From the NCBI RefSeq assembly GCF_963576675.1, contig NC_088913.1:76755001-76819000 (forward strand): a stretch of 64,000 nucleotides of DNA, written 5' to 3'. This document shows positions 22,819 through 33,985 of the stretch, piece after piece (within the stretch, counting starts at the first letter, position 1; each line of letters begins with the position of its first letter). This stretch comes from Euphorbia lathyris (taxonomy: Eukaryota > Streptophyta > Magnoliopsida > Malpighiales > Euphorbiaceae). The position numbers and the translations under genes were made by a program. The notes under the pieces are model-generated. The model was not told where the DNA came from, did not search any database, and saw nothing but the letters and a program-made list of their open reading frames with translations.

Positions 22819-22826
22819 TATTTATA
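22819..22826 (-). promoter_or_regulatory. Internal TATA box for the E2 third ORF
   Basis: The minus strand reads CTATAAATAG, 102 bases before the ATG at 22724. The downstream stretch containing TTTCCCCACTA and TTCTCTTTAC is also present after the equivalent TATA box of E1, so the whole block is conserved between the two copies. Confidence 0.65.
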
Positions 22827-22827
22827 G

Positions 22828-23195
22828 ATTTTTAATTAAGGTTTCCGTTTGACTTTAGGTCGGTTTTGCCCTTGGGTTGTCCAATCGGCAGAAACCCTGA
22901 CATTTATGACACTTTATGACATATTCGGCGCATGCGTTGTACAGGTGTCATTACGCGTGCGTTTGCATTGAATGCTAATGATTACCTTTACTCAGCATTT
23001 GTTGGTACAAACGTTTCATATTCTGAGTAGTCAGTTTTGTGCAACGGATAGTGGGAGTAATTAGTTACTCGGTCTGAGATAACTTACTCAGTGTGCATTA
23101 GTTACTGTGCATGTGATTTTGACAGATATTCTTTAAAACACTCAGCATGTTAACATTCATTCAGCATGCATTATATCAGATTTTTACTTAGGAAT
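22828..23195 (-). other. E2 spacer between pol and third ORF
   Basis: Non-coding region upstream of the internal promoter. It shares GCATGCGCCGAATATGTCAT-like segments with the matching region of E1 near 51513-51534, so it is probably promoter sequence. No ORF. Confidence 0.6.
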
Positions 23196-26100
23196 TTAAG
23201 ACAGTGGATTAAACATACCAATGGCTTCTCTCAGTATGCTGAATTGCTCTCGTGCTAGAGGCTTTGTAAAGATATCAGCGAGCTGCTCATCTGTTGGCAC
23301 ATAGGTCAGCTTGATTTCTTCCTTGAGTACATGATCTCTGATGAAGTGATGTCTTATGCTGACATGCTTCATCCTGCTGTGCTGGATTGGGTTCTTTGAG
23401 AGGTCAATTGCGCTTTTGTTGTCGCATTTAACTTCAATTGTCTTTGTTTGTACACCATAGTCTTCAAGCTGTTGCTTAATCCATAGGACTTGAGCAACAC
23501 AGCTTCCAACAGCAATGTACTCAGCTTCAGTGGTGGACAGGGCTACTGACGCTTGCTTCTTGCTGAACCAAGATACAAGACAGCTTCCTAGGAAATGGCA
23601 TCCTCCAGAGGTGCTTTTTCTTTCCAGCTTGTCTCGTCCATAGTCAGCGTCAGTGTATCCGATGAGTGTAAAGTCATGAGTATTTGGATACCACAAGCCT
23701 GCATTTACCGAGCTTTGCAAATATCTAAGGATCCTTTTTACAGCAATGTAATAGGATTCCTTAGGGTTAGCCTGATATCTAGCACAATAACATACTGAGA
23801 ACTGAATGTCCGGCCTACTTGCTGTTAAGTAAAGTAGAGAGCCAATCATACCTCGGTACAACTTGCTGTCTACTGACTTACCATTTTCGTCAGCGCAGAG
23901 GACAGTGTCAGTGCCCATAGGAGTGGATATTGGCTTACAATGTTCTAGTTCATATTTCTTCAATATCTCCTTGGCATATTTAGCTTGACTGATGAATATG
24001 CCATTCTTTCCTTGTTTAATTTGAAGTCCAAGGAAGAAGTTGAGTTCTCCCATCATTGACATCTCGAACTCAGTCTGCATTTGCTTACCAAATTCCTTGC
24101 ACATAGATTCATTAGTAGCACCAAATATAATGTCATCTACATATATTTGAGCCAGCAGGGTATCTTTACCCTTTCTCTTAATGAATAAGGTTGTATCAGC
24201 TTGACCCCTGACATAGTTTCTAGTCAGTAAGAAGTTGGTCAGCCTCTCATACCAAGCACGTGGTGCTTGCTTGAGGCCATACAGAGCCTTTTTGAGTTTA
24301 TAAACGTGGTTTGGGAACTTAGGATCCTCAAACCCTGGAGGCTGATTGACATAGACCTCCTCGTTTATTACTCCATTACGAAATGCACTCTTAACATCCA
24401 TTTGAAACAATTTAAAATTCATATAAGATGCATATGCACATAAAATCCTAATTGCTTCTAGCCTTGCCACTGGGGCAAAGGTCTCACCATAGTCAATACC
24501 TTCTTGCTGACTGTAGCCCTGAGCTACAAGCCGTGCTTTGTTTCTGACTACGTTTCCTTATTCATCCAGCTTGTTCCTGAAGACCCATCTGGTTCCAATG
24601 GTCTTCTGGCTTCTTGGATGTGGCACTAGCTCCCATACATTATTCCTTCTGAATTGGTCGAGTTCCTCTTGCATGGCATTCATCCAGAATTCATCATGCT
24701 CAGCTTCAGCAAAGTTCTTCGGCTCCTGAACTGAGACAAAGGCTACATTGCCGAGATACTTCCTGAGTTGATTCCTTGTCATCGGGGTATTTCCAGCTGA
24801 GTCAAGAATTGCATTTTCTGAATGCCCTCTTGGGACTCTTATCTCCTTGGGTAGATTTGTGTCTTGTTCTATTCGTGTTTCAACATTCTCTGCAGAAGTA
24901 GATTGGTCAGTGAAAACAATCTTAGGTTCACTCTTACTCTTGGTCAGCCGCTTTGTGAAGGACTCAGTAGATGGTTCTTGATCAGCAGGTGCTGAGTTTG
25001 GTTCATCTTCTGTCAGCGGCTGGTATCTTCCTGCAGGGTCAGTTTCATCGAATTGCACATGTATAGACTCTTCTAATACTTGGGTTCTCTTATTAAAAAC
25101 TCTGTATGCTTTGCTGTTTGTTGAGTAGCCTAGAAAGATAGCCTCATCAGCTTTTGAATCAAATTTGGCTAAGCTATCTTTGGTATTTAAAATGAAACAT
25201 CTACAGCCAAAGGCACGAAAGTATCCAATGTTGGGCTTTCGTCCTTTCCAAAGTTCATAAGGGGTTTTCTTAAGTATAGGTCTAACTAGAGCCCTATTGA
25301 GAATATAGCATGCTGTGTTAACAGCTTCTCCCCAAAAATACTTTGGAAGCCTATGCTCATCCAGCATTGTCCTGGCTATTTCAACCAGAGTTCTATTCTT
25401 CCTTTCTACAACCCCATTTTGCTGAGGTGTTCTAAGAGCAGAAAAATTGTGGTCAATGCCGCTGGCTTCACAGAATTCAACAAACTTTTGGTTTTTGAAT
25501 TCTCCATCGTTATCACTACGGATATGAGCTAATTTTAGGTCTTTTTCATTTTCAATTTTTCTAACCAAATTTGAAAATGTCTCAAAGGTCTCATCCTTGC
25601 TGGTCAGCAAGATAACCCACGTATACCGAGAGAAGTCATCTACAATGACCAAGGAAAATATTCTTCCACCCAGACTTAGCGGCTGGACTAGACCAAAGAG
25701 ATCCAAGTGTAGTAACTCTAACGGACGTTTAGTTGAGACAATGTTTTTACTATGAAAAGATTGTTTGGTTTGTTTTCCAGCTTGGCAAGCGTGACATAGT
25801 TGATCTTTTTGAAATTTAAGTTCAGGCAGTCCCTCAACCAATTGCTTTCTTGCTAATTTGGCCAGGAGGTCCATGCTTACATGACCAAGTCTCCTGTGCC
25901 ATAGCCAGGAATTTTCTTCCTTTGTGACTAAGCATACAGTTTTTGAAAACTTCTTTTCTAGGTTCAGCATGAAGACATTGTCTATCCGAGGGGCAGTTAA
26001 AATTAACTCATTTGTTTTTCCCTCATATATTTTACATTCAGTATCATCAAATATAACTTTTCTCCCATTATCACATAGCTGAGCTACGCTGAGTAAGTTA

Positions 26101-26288
26101 TATTTGAGTCCACTGACTAGGGAGACAGATTCAATAGTGGGATTACCTCCAACGGTGCCTGATCCTACTATCTTACCCTTTCTGTTGTCTCCAAAACTTA
26201 CGCTTCCTCCTCGTTTACGTTCAAACGTGATGAACTGAGTTTCATCACCCGTCATATGCCTTGAGCATGCGCTGTCAATATACCACAT
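23196..26288 (-). pseudogene. E2 pol: protease, integrase, reverse transcriptase, RNase H
   Basis: The frame begins at the protease motif MWYIDSACSRHMTGDE. The zinc-binding pre-integrase region follows (HRRLGH...CHACQAGK), then the integrase core with LHLDLFG, RSDNDGEF and VVERKN. The reverse transcriptase has YVDDIIFGA and the RNase H has [16 protein letters not shown] and CDNKSA. It ends [10 protein letters not shown]...NPLS. A single in-frame TAA at 24558-24560, where E1 has glutamine, splits it. The integrase DNGGEF motif is changed to DNDGEF. Otherwise the polyprotein is full length for a copia pol. It is in a different frame from gag. Confidence 0.92.
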
Positions 26289-26329
26289 TTTTTACTTCTC
26301 GGCACATCTCAGGCTTACCTGCATTGTGA

Positions 26330-28099
26330 TCAGTTTCCTTTAGGTACCCAATTCTTTTTGGGTCCTGACTTGTTAGGTTCAACAGGTAAAGCATCATATT
26401 TTATTTTGTGGCGACATATATTGATAGTATGGCCACTTTTTCCACAGAAGTCACAACTGACCTTCTGTTTAGGATTCTTTACTGACTTGTCAGCACCCCA
26501 GTGCTGAGCGTGCCAGCACACCTTAGTGGTGTGTCCTAACTTCCCACAAAAGTCACACTGGACTCTTCGCTGGGGATTTCGTCTCTGTTGAGTACCTTGG
26601 TACTGAGTACCTTGGTACTGAGTACCTTGATACTGAGTTCTCAGAGGAAAATTGTTTTTGTTTGGAACCTTTAATTGGTTCTGAATGGTTATGACATCCT
26701 TCCTCAGTTTCTTTGAAACTGACTGGACTTCAGAGACAGACTCATGAATGGTTTTCATATTTTCATGCAAAACTGAGTTGTCCTGAAGAAGGTATCTGAG
26801 GTCACTCAGTTTGACCTCTTCTACTTCATCACAGCGCCGGCTGAGTGCTTTAATCTTCTTGTTACACTTTTTGACAAGTGTATAGAGATCACTCAGGGCA
26901 TTACCCATTTCATTTCTGAGTTGAGAGAGTGAGATTACCTCATTAGATTGCTCTTCATTATCTGACTCATCAGATTGGTCAGCATGCTCAGAAATGCATG
27001 GCTCAACAAGTTCGTCAGCCATGAAGCATATCTTCGCTGACTCTGTGGCCTCAGCTTCAGTTGATGAAGAATCATCACTGTCACTCCATGTTGCCACCAT
27101 TGCCTTCTTGCCATTCTTTTTGTCTTTCCTCAGCATTGGGCAGCTTGACTTGATGTGGCCGGTTTGATGGCATTCAAAGCATGTAATGGGCTTTGAGCTG
27201 TCCTTCTTGAATTTGATGTCACTTGAGTCAGCCTTATATTTATCAAATTTTCTATAAGGCTTCTTGGAGTATTTGTCATTTCTTTTGAACAGTCTCTTCA
27301 TTTTTCTTGTAAACATTGCCATCTCCTCATCGTCAGTTGAGCCATCATCAGTTGAATCAGCTTTCATGACAAGTGACTTCTGCTTCTTGTCTTCGGATTT
27401 TTCCTTCACCTCGAAATTCTTCATAGATATCTCATGAGTCAGCAGTGAGCCGATGAGTTCATCATATTTGTAGGTGGTTAAATCCTGAGCTTCTTCAATG
27501 GCTGTCTTCTTGGCTTGCCAGTCTTTAGGAAGACTTCTGAGTATCTTCTTGACTTGTTCTTCCTCAGTGAAGATTTTTCCAAGTCTTTTGAGCTCATTTA
27601 TGATGTTGGTGAATCTTGCATTCATTTCAGAAATCCCCTCATCATTGTTCATTTCGAACAGCTCATACAATCTCATCTGCTGGTTGACCTTGGACTCCTT
27701 CACCTTGTTGGTTCCTTCGTAGGTGACCTCCAGCTTCTTCCAGATCTCCTGTGCTGACTCACAACCTGATATTTTGTTGTATTCTGCAGCATCCAGCGCA
27801 CAGTGAAGCATATTTATAGCCAAAGCATGATTTTGTAGCTTCTTGAGATCATCCTCTGTCCATTCAACCTCAGCTTTAACAACTGACTAGCCAGCAACAA
27901 CTTTCACAGGTACAAACGGGCCTTGGACTATAGATAGCCAGGCACTCATGTTTGTAGCTTGAATGAAGTTCTTCATCCTATTCTTCCAAAAGGTATAGTT
28001 TGACCCGAAGAATAGGGGAGGCCTAGTAATGGACAGCCCCTCAGGTAATATCTGAGTTGTCTGGTTTCCAGGGAGAAACCGAGTGCTGTTTTCACCCAT
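26330..28099 (-). pseudogene. E2 gag with one nonsense codon
   Basis: MGENSTRFLPGNQTTQ at 28099 matches the E1 gag start. An in-frame TAG at 27887-27889 interrupts the early capsid region, and the frame then continues to TGA at 26330-26332. Three zinc knuckles are intact: CFECHQTGHIKSSC, CDFCGKLGHTTKVC and CDFCGKSGHTINIC. Before the second there is a TQYQG triplet repeat encoded by a 15-bp tandem repeat near 26600-26640. The C-terminus GPKKNWVPKGN is followed at once by the stop, as in E1. Confidence 0.9.
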
Positions 28100-28161
28100 G
28101 GTATGGATCAACTCAAGGTTGTTAAACCTTTAGTAATGAGCTTTTAGGCTCTGATACCACT

Positions 28162-29508
28162 TGTTGGTCCCTTGTAAGGTTGCAAAGATAGTTCCAAGGG
28201 GGGGTTAGGAACTATTTTACCCTTTTTAAATAATTAGGGCAAACTTCTTTTTCTTAAGAAGAAAATATATGACAGCGGCGCTGAGCAATCAGTAAGACAC
28301 TGGCTTAGTCAACTGGTGACTAGGTCAGTTTCGTTGCTTAAGTCAGGAAAGAGCACTTAGAGTCTATTCCTGAACTAAGTCGTTTGCAGTGCACAACTCA
28401 GCTTGACCTCTTTTACTTGGTCAGTTTTAGTTTGTTTTAAGCAAGCAATGTATTAAGGAGTTAAGGGTTAGAAATACTTCACTCAGCAGAGTTATCCAGG
28501 TTCGGCTTCTTCTAAGCCTACGTCCTGTCCCCGGAACACGTTCCGAGATTTCCAATTCACTACTGAGCTCTTTAAAGGTAGAGACTCAAAAACCCTTTAC
28601 AAATCAGAAGCTGAGTATAACAAGAGTACCTTCCTCTATACCTCTACTCACTTCTACTCTAATTCACTAAGTACTAAAACCGAGTACTCAGCTTCTCCTT
28701 TCTAATTCTAGAAATGATTAAGATTTGTCCTAAACAACAATTGCTAGAACACCTTAGATGATTGAGGATCAATCACTCTAGACTTTTACACAGATGTGAA
28801 AATTGTCGTGTAAGATTTGCTTTGCTTTTGGATGCAGAACTTTTGTATACTTTTGGTCAGCGTAACGGCTTTTGCTCAAAGTTCTGTGTGGAATAAGGAT
28901 TCTGAATGCTCTATTTATAGAGAGCTGTAAGAGCTTCTGGTTATTTCGAATTTCGAAATAACCGTTGGAGGGAAACGACTTCATGTCGTTTTCACTCAGT
29001 CTGTTCAGCAGTTCTCTTAGCCAATCAGATTCTAGCATCTTCTATTCTTCGGTCAGTGTGGCAGTATGTTCCTCCAAATCTGGTAATGTCAAACAGACAG
29101 CTTCCTGCGTCTTCTGTTCTTTACCAAAAGAGGAAATACTTGGTCTGGAAGTTGCTTTGTGGTCAGCGGCTGTCTTGTACGTTTTGTCGAGACAGCTCAG
29201 CAGCTTCTTACCGAAGTTGTCTACGTGGATCTTCTGGATCCTTCATTGCTGAGCTGCGTTTCAATACTCAACGACAGCATTTTGTAATACGCGGGCTGAG
29301 TGATCTTGGCCTTGTTTGACTTGGTTTTGACTTTCATATAGGGCGTGGGCCTTATGATCTTTATGTTTTGTAACAATTATAAACTCAACATTGAACACAC
29401 ACATTAGTAACAATAAATCAAAGCATTTAAACTTAGTGTGTTATAGAATATTTAATTGTACTTAAATAATTTTGTCAAATCAAAATCCTGTGGAAAGGTG
29501 TTTCAACA
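28162..29508 (-). repeat. E2 5' LTR
   Basis: Same length (1347 bp) as the 3' copy. The TATA box is minus CTATAAATAG at 28911-28920. The primer site, minus TGGTATCAGAGC, lies just past the LTR end at about 28148-28159. Confidence 0.95.
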
Positions 29509-30135
29509 AAGCTGTCAACACAGCGTGCTATATACTCAATAGGGCTTTAGTTAGACCTATACTTAAGAAAACCCCCTACGAACTTTGGAAAGGACGAAAA
29601 CCCAACATTGGATATTTTCGTGCCTTTGGTTGTAAATGTTTTATACTGAATACAAAAGACAACCTTGCCAAGTTTGACTCTAAAGCTGACGAAGCGATCT
29701 TTCTAGGGTACTCAACTAACAGTAAAGCATATAGGGTGTTCAATAAACGAACTCAGGTTGTAGAACAGTCTGTACATGTTGAGTTCGATGAAACTGACCC
29801 TGCAGGAAAGTCAAGTCAGTCCGCCGAAGATGACCCATGCTCAGCTTCCGCTGACCAAAATGGAGCCGCTGAGTCATTACCACACGGGCTGACCAAAGGT
29901 AAAAACGAACCTGAAATTAACTTTGCTGACAATCTAAAACTGCAGAAATTTTTGAAACACTTGCTCCTGAAAACTCAACATTACCCAAAGAGATCAAGAT
30001 TCCAAGAGGACACTCGGAGAAGTCCATTCTTGATGCTGCTGAGAACAACCTGATGACAAGAAATCAGCTCAGGAGATATCTCAGTAATGTTGCATTCGTC
30101 TCAATTCATGAACCAAAGAACTTCACCGAAGCTGA
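29509..30135 (+). pseudogene. E1 integrase C-terminal fragment between E2 and E3
   Basis: It continues the E1 pol after the E2 insertion: VNTACYILNRALVRPILKK, PYELWKGRKPNIGYFRAFG, and FLGYSTNSKAYRVFNKRT, the copia integrase C-terminal region. A frameshift near 29940 moves the remaining linker, which includes a PRGHSE segment and NQLRRYLSNVAFVS, into another frame. Coding ends at 30135, where E3 is inserted (GCTGA 30131-30135). The reverse transcriptase follows at 49696. Confidence 0.85.
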
Positions 30136-33003
30136 TGTTAGATAAGGTGCCGAACGGCCTCGCCCGGGCGGACCGGGGGGGTGGACACCTCATGGCGACG
30201 TAAGCGGTGATTGGCGCCGAAAGCAACCAATCGTGGAATCAAGCTGCTCGGCAGGACCGGAGCACGGAGTATGGAAGAGTCGCCACCCACGAATGGGAAA
30301 ATGAACACTGATCCCTTGCGGGAGACCGGTGAGGGTTCGGGAAACTTAGGTACGAGCCGAGAAGGCTAGCTCCTTTCCGGAGAAAGGCCACTAGGCACCC
30401 CGACATCACCCGGTTATGAACCACCGGCCTCCTACTCAGCGTGTTAGGCGATAACGGACTAATCGTATATTTCTTTAAGTTTAAAATTCATTTGAAACCT
30501 TTTCTTCCTTGTTTTTGAAAACCGTTTTGAGCATGTTTATTAAAAGCCATTTCAGTAAAGAATCACCCATTTACATGAATTTAAAATACATAGGAGAGAG
30601 AAGGGGGAGAAGAAAGAATTGATTTGTTTACAATGTGATTTATGCTTTATATTGTACACTAACTCTAAGCTAATCTCATTCCCCAAAACGAGCTTATTTA
30701 CATGGTTCGTACCTTAATCGCCGTTGGAACGATTTAGGTACGTTTCAAAACCCCATTAATTTACATGATATTCACTCGAATCGTCGTTGGAACGACTCGA
30801 GCATTTGAAAACGTTTGAACAATAAATTTTAACCAAAAGCGTGATTAAGCATACAAGTACATTTATTTTTGTACCAAACCATTACGAAAACGATTCAAAA
30901 CTCTATTATTTACAATCTAAGAAACGATTTTAATTACAAGGTTTGCTTAATCCGTCGTTGGAACGGATTAAGGTTTTAAAACGTGATATTTTAGAAAACA
31001 ATTTAAAACGGCAAAAACCTTTCATTTACATTGAGAATCAGGAAAACTCTTTAGTTTAAATAACCAAATTGAAGTCTCTTTTTTGTGGTTTATTTCCCTT
31101 TTTTCACTCAAATGAATCTTTGCTTATCATAATCACAATAAATTAAATTACAATTACCAAACAAAACCCATTTAAAATATACATATCCATAAATGTCAAA
31201 AGAATAAGAAAAGGAATATATACATATATATATACATTTTAACCGAAAATAATGATATATCTATAACTAAAAAAAACGAGTAAAAGGTACCATATAATAT
31301 AGCTAAGTATAGGTAGAATGATGAAAATAATACTAAGTATATTATATTGTAACCAAAACATATGAAAATAATGAACAAAGTTTATAAGTAAGGAAAATCA
31401 CATTTATACCAAAATAGTTTTTTTACATAATATGTACTAAACCAACATTAATAACCCAAAAATCATTTACCCAAAAAGGCAAACAAGTAGAAAAACCATA
31501 CATATATATGTACAAAGGATTTACAAAGCTAGATTAAGTTTAAAAAAAAAATAAATAATTACATAATACATAATTAATAATTATATAACCCAAAAATGAT
31601 TTTAATAAAATAATTACATAGTTAAATACATGTATATACAAGTATAAATACCAAAAGGTTGAGAAAAGAGGGTTAAAAGAGGAATTTTCGGATTCCAGCA
31701 GATTACCGACGGAAAATCAGTCGCCAATCTGCTGTTAGTGACAGAAAAGGCAGAATAACAGAAACAGTCCAGAAGTTTCCAGATTTGTTCAAAAGCTTTA
31801 GATTAGATCTATTCTATCGTTTTGGGTCCCCGAACTACTAAAATTGGATCATAGTCTATAACGGAGATTCCTAAAACGACGTTTTATTTTTAAAACACTA
31901 TTTAGAAATATTTTCAAAAATTTATAATTACAACGTTTTTAATCCCGAACTACCTTTGAATCGGATCACGGTTCGTGTTGAGATATCAAAACGAGGTTTT
32001 TATTTCAAAACAAAACCGAACGTTTATTTAACACGTGACGAAAATTAAATAAATACGGAATAATAAATAAAACGTGATAAATAAATGACTAAATAAATAA
32101 AAAACTATAACATAAAAATAAATAAATAAAGAGAAAAAAATTTAAATAAAATAAAACGAGTCTAGTCCTCGGATAATACCTTAAGATCGGTATTTGACAG
32201 TCGAAGTCGTTTGATTCCACGAGTTATGATTTTCCGGCGTTTTTTTGTGTTTTCGATAAAATATTCAACTTTGGAAAATTTGGATTTTTTTGGGAAAAAA
32301 AATATTTTCTCCAAAAAATTAACTTTCTCTCTCTAAAAATGTCTAGAGTGAGAAAGCTCCAAAAATTCGCTCTCCCTCTTCGCATGGGGATTCGTACCTT
32401 TTTAATAGGCACAGATCCCCGGAGACTTTGGGCGACGCCCGATTAAGATTGGGCGTCGCCCAAAGCAGGTTGGGCGGACGCCCAACTTATGTTGGACGGA
32501 CGCCCAACTTGCGTTGGGCGAACGCCCAACCTGGTTGGGCGGACGCCCAACTCTTGTTGGGCGCACGCCCAACTCTCGTTGGGCGCATGCCCAACTTTCG
32601 TTGGGCGCGCGCCCAACAGGCGTTGGGCGTTCGCCCAACGCAGGTTGGGCGTTCGCCCAACGTCGTTGGGCGTTCGCCCAACGGGCGTCGGGCGTTCGCC
32701 CCACCTACGTTGGGCAGTTGCCCCACGTCGTTGGGCGCTCGCCCAACGGCCATCGGGCGTGCACGCCCATCGGACGTCAACCGTGTGCCCCGCGCTGCCG
32801 GGCGCGCGTCCAACTGTCGTCGGCTGCCGCTAGGCGTTCGCACCACGTCGCTGAGCACTCGCGAGCCGTCCACTCGATGACCGCGACTCCTATTAACTTT
32901 TTCCTTTTTTATTATATATTTTTGTTTTAAAACTTCCGGAACCAACCGCTTCGACCGTCTTGTTACAGGTTTTCGTCACAGGTCCTCCGACTCGGTGTCT
33001 ACA
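30136..33003 (-). repeat. E3 3' LTR, complete
   Basis: 2868 bp, beginning on the minus strand TGTAGACACCGAGTC and ending TTATCTAACA. It contains the palindrome array at 32428-32770. It matches 47123-49695 closely over the shared part, except for array copy number and scattered substitutions. The small ORFs seen inside it are repeat translations. Confidence 0.92.
32428..32770. repeat. Tandem array of GTTGGGCG-NN-CGCCCAAC palindromes, about 16 units
   Basis: Units of about 23-24 bp each hold a 16-base near-perfect palindrome of the form TTGGGCGNNCGCCCAA and a 6-8-base variable spacer. I count about 16 recognisable palindromes. The centre two bases vary (GA, AA, CA, TT, CG, CT) while the arms are conserved. 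The GC-rich array sits in an AT-rich LTR and creates long open frames in several frames (repeated WAxAQ, GRTPN and LGVRPT), which are not genes. Confidence 0.92.
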
Positions 33004-33025
33004 GTTGCCCCTACTTTCCTATTTT
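33004..33025 (-). promoter_or_regulatory. E3 polypurine tract
   Basis: On the minus strand a purine-rich run (AAAATAGGAAAGTAGGGG) stops three bases before the LTR start TGTAGACACC. This fixes E3 orientation as minus. Confidence 0.75.
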
Positions 33026-33240
33026 GATAGTGATGTGTGTGTTTTGAAAACGTTTTTTACTAACGCAACACATGCAATGTAAATATATTAAAGTAAAAGA
33101 CACGTAAAGAGTGGGAGGAAGAATACCTGATCTCTGCGCTGCGCGCTCCCGCTTCGTTTTTTTTCTTAAGGATCCTAGCCTAAATCGACTGCGAGTAAAC
33201 AGCTCTTTCTAGCGACCCTGGTCTCTAAGTCGATCGCGGG

Positions 33241-33533
33241 TAAAAATGGCTCAATAGCAACCTCGGTCCACGACCACGGGTAAAATGGCCCAAAAGCAAC
33301 CCCGGTCCACGACCGCGGGTAAAATGGCTCAGAAGCAACCCTGGTCTGCGACCGCGGGTAAAATGGCTCAGAAGCAAGCCTGGTCCACGACCGCGGGTAA
33401 AATGGCTCAAAAGCAACCCTGGTCCACGACCGTGGGTAAAATGGCTCAGAAGCAACCCTGGTCCACGACTGCGGGTAAAATGGCTCAAAAGCAACCCTGG
33501 TCCACGACCGCGGGTAAAATGGCTCAAAAGCAA
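33241..33533. repeat. 39-bp tandem repeat, eight units
   Basis: Units start at 33241, 33281, 33320, 33359, 33398, 33437, 33476 and 33515, each beginning TAAAATGGCTCAAAAGCAA and containing GGTCCACGACCGCGGG. A degenerate extra unit precedes them. The period is divisible by three, so open frames run through it on both strands; these are not genes. Such arrays near the 3' end are a known feature of Tat/Ogre elements. Confidence 0.95.
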
Positions 33534-33899
33534 AAAAAGTTCTTTCTAACAATTCTGAATTCTAAAACACTGTCGTTCGTATTTTTTACTAGAGCTATCA
33601 TCTCGGGTATTTGAGTTGTTTGATAGGAGCATCCTTATCTTTTCGTCTGGAATGCTTCAGACTAATAAATATTTTTCCATTGACTGTTGTCTGTATTTTG
33701 ACTGGCGCTACTGTTCTGTAAAATTTTGGCTGTCGTTTGGGGTCATATCCTCGTGGTATTGGTCACCGTCTGGCAGAAGCGCAGGCTGAAACGGACTGCA
33801 AATCGGAGGTTTGTGCACCTGGTAATTAATTATTTACTTTTCACATTTATGTCACATCGTACCTTTTTCACTATTTACGGGAATGTCATTCCCTTTTCC
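33534..33899 (+). other. Upstream region of the E3 antisense gene
   Basis: Non-coding stretch between the 39-bp array and the TATA box of the plant-mobile-domain gene. No motif was recognised beyond its position as a likely promoter. Confidence 0.4.
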
Positions 33900-33907
33900 T
33901 ATATAAG
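33900..33907 (+). promoter_or_regulatory. TATA box of the E3 plant-mobile-domain gene
   Basis: TATATAAG preceded by TCC, 86 bases before the ATG at 33986, and followed by a CT-rich leader (CTTCTCTCTCTTC) typical of plant 5' UTRs. It points into the element, opposite to the LTR transcript. Confidence 0.6.
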
Positions 33908-33985
33908 GTGGTGGGGTTTCATTTCAACCCCACACCTTCTCTCTCTTCTTTCTCTCTCTAACTTCTAACTTTGAGCATTCTCGTG

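Larger units (their letters stand above)
18072..29508 (-). mobile_element. E2: second Sirevirus-like Ty1/copia element, reverse orientation
   Basis: The target duplication AAGCT lies at 18067-18071 and 29509-29513. The two LTRs are both 1347 bp (18072-19418 and 28162-29508). By eye I count about 16 differences between them, so E2 is younger than E1. On the minus strand the order is 5' LTR, primer site, gag, pol, third ORF, polypurine tract, 3' LTR. Protein similarity to E1 is very high across all genes, so E1 and E2 are the same family. Damage is limited to a few nonsense codons and a gag-pol frame change. Confidence 0.93.

Noticed and set aside
32428..32770. CRISPR-like appearance (short repeats with variable spacers)
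   Set aside because: The spacers are 6-8 bases, the repeats are palindromes inside a plant LTR, and there is no cas gene or prokaryotic context.
32428..32945. Several long overlapping ORFs with repeated WAxAQ, GRTPN and LGVRPT motifs on both strands
   Set aside because: They are translations of the GC-rich palindrome array in the E3 LTR, open in many frames because the unit lacks stop codons. No start context or domain.
33175..33614. ORFs with repeated MAQKQPWSTTAGK or HFTRGRGPGLLL motifs
   Set aside because: Products of the 39-bp tandem repeat, whose length is a multiple of three. Open on both strands, so not evidence of a gene.
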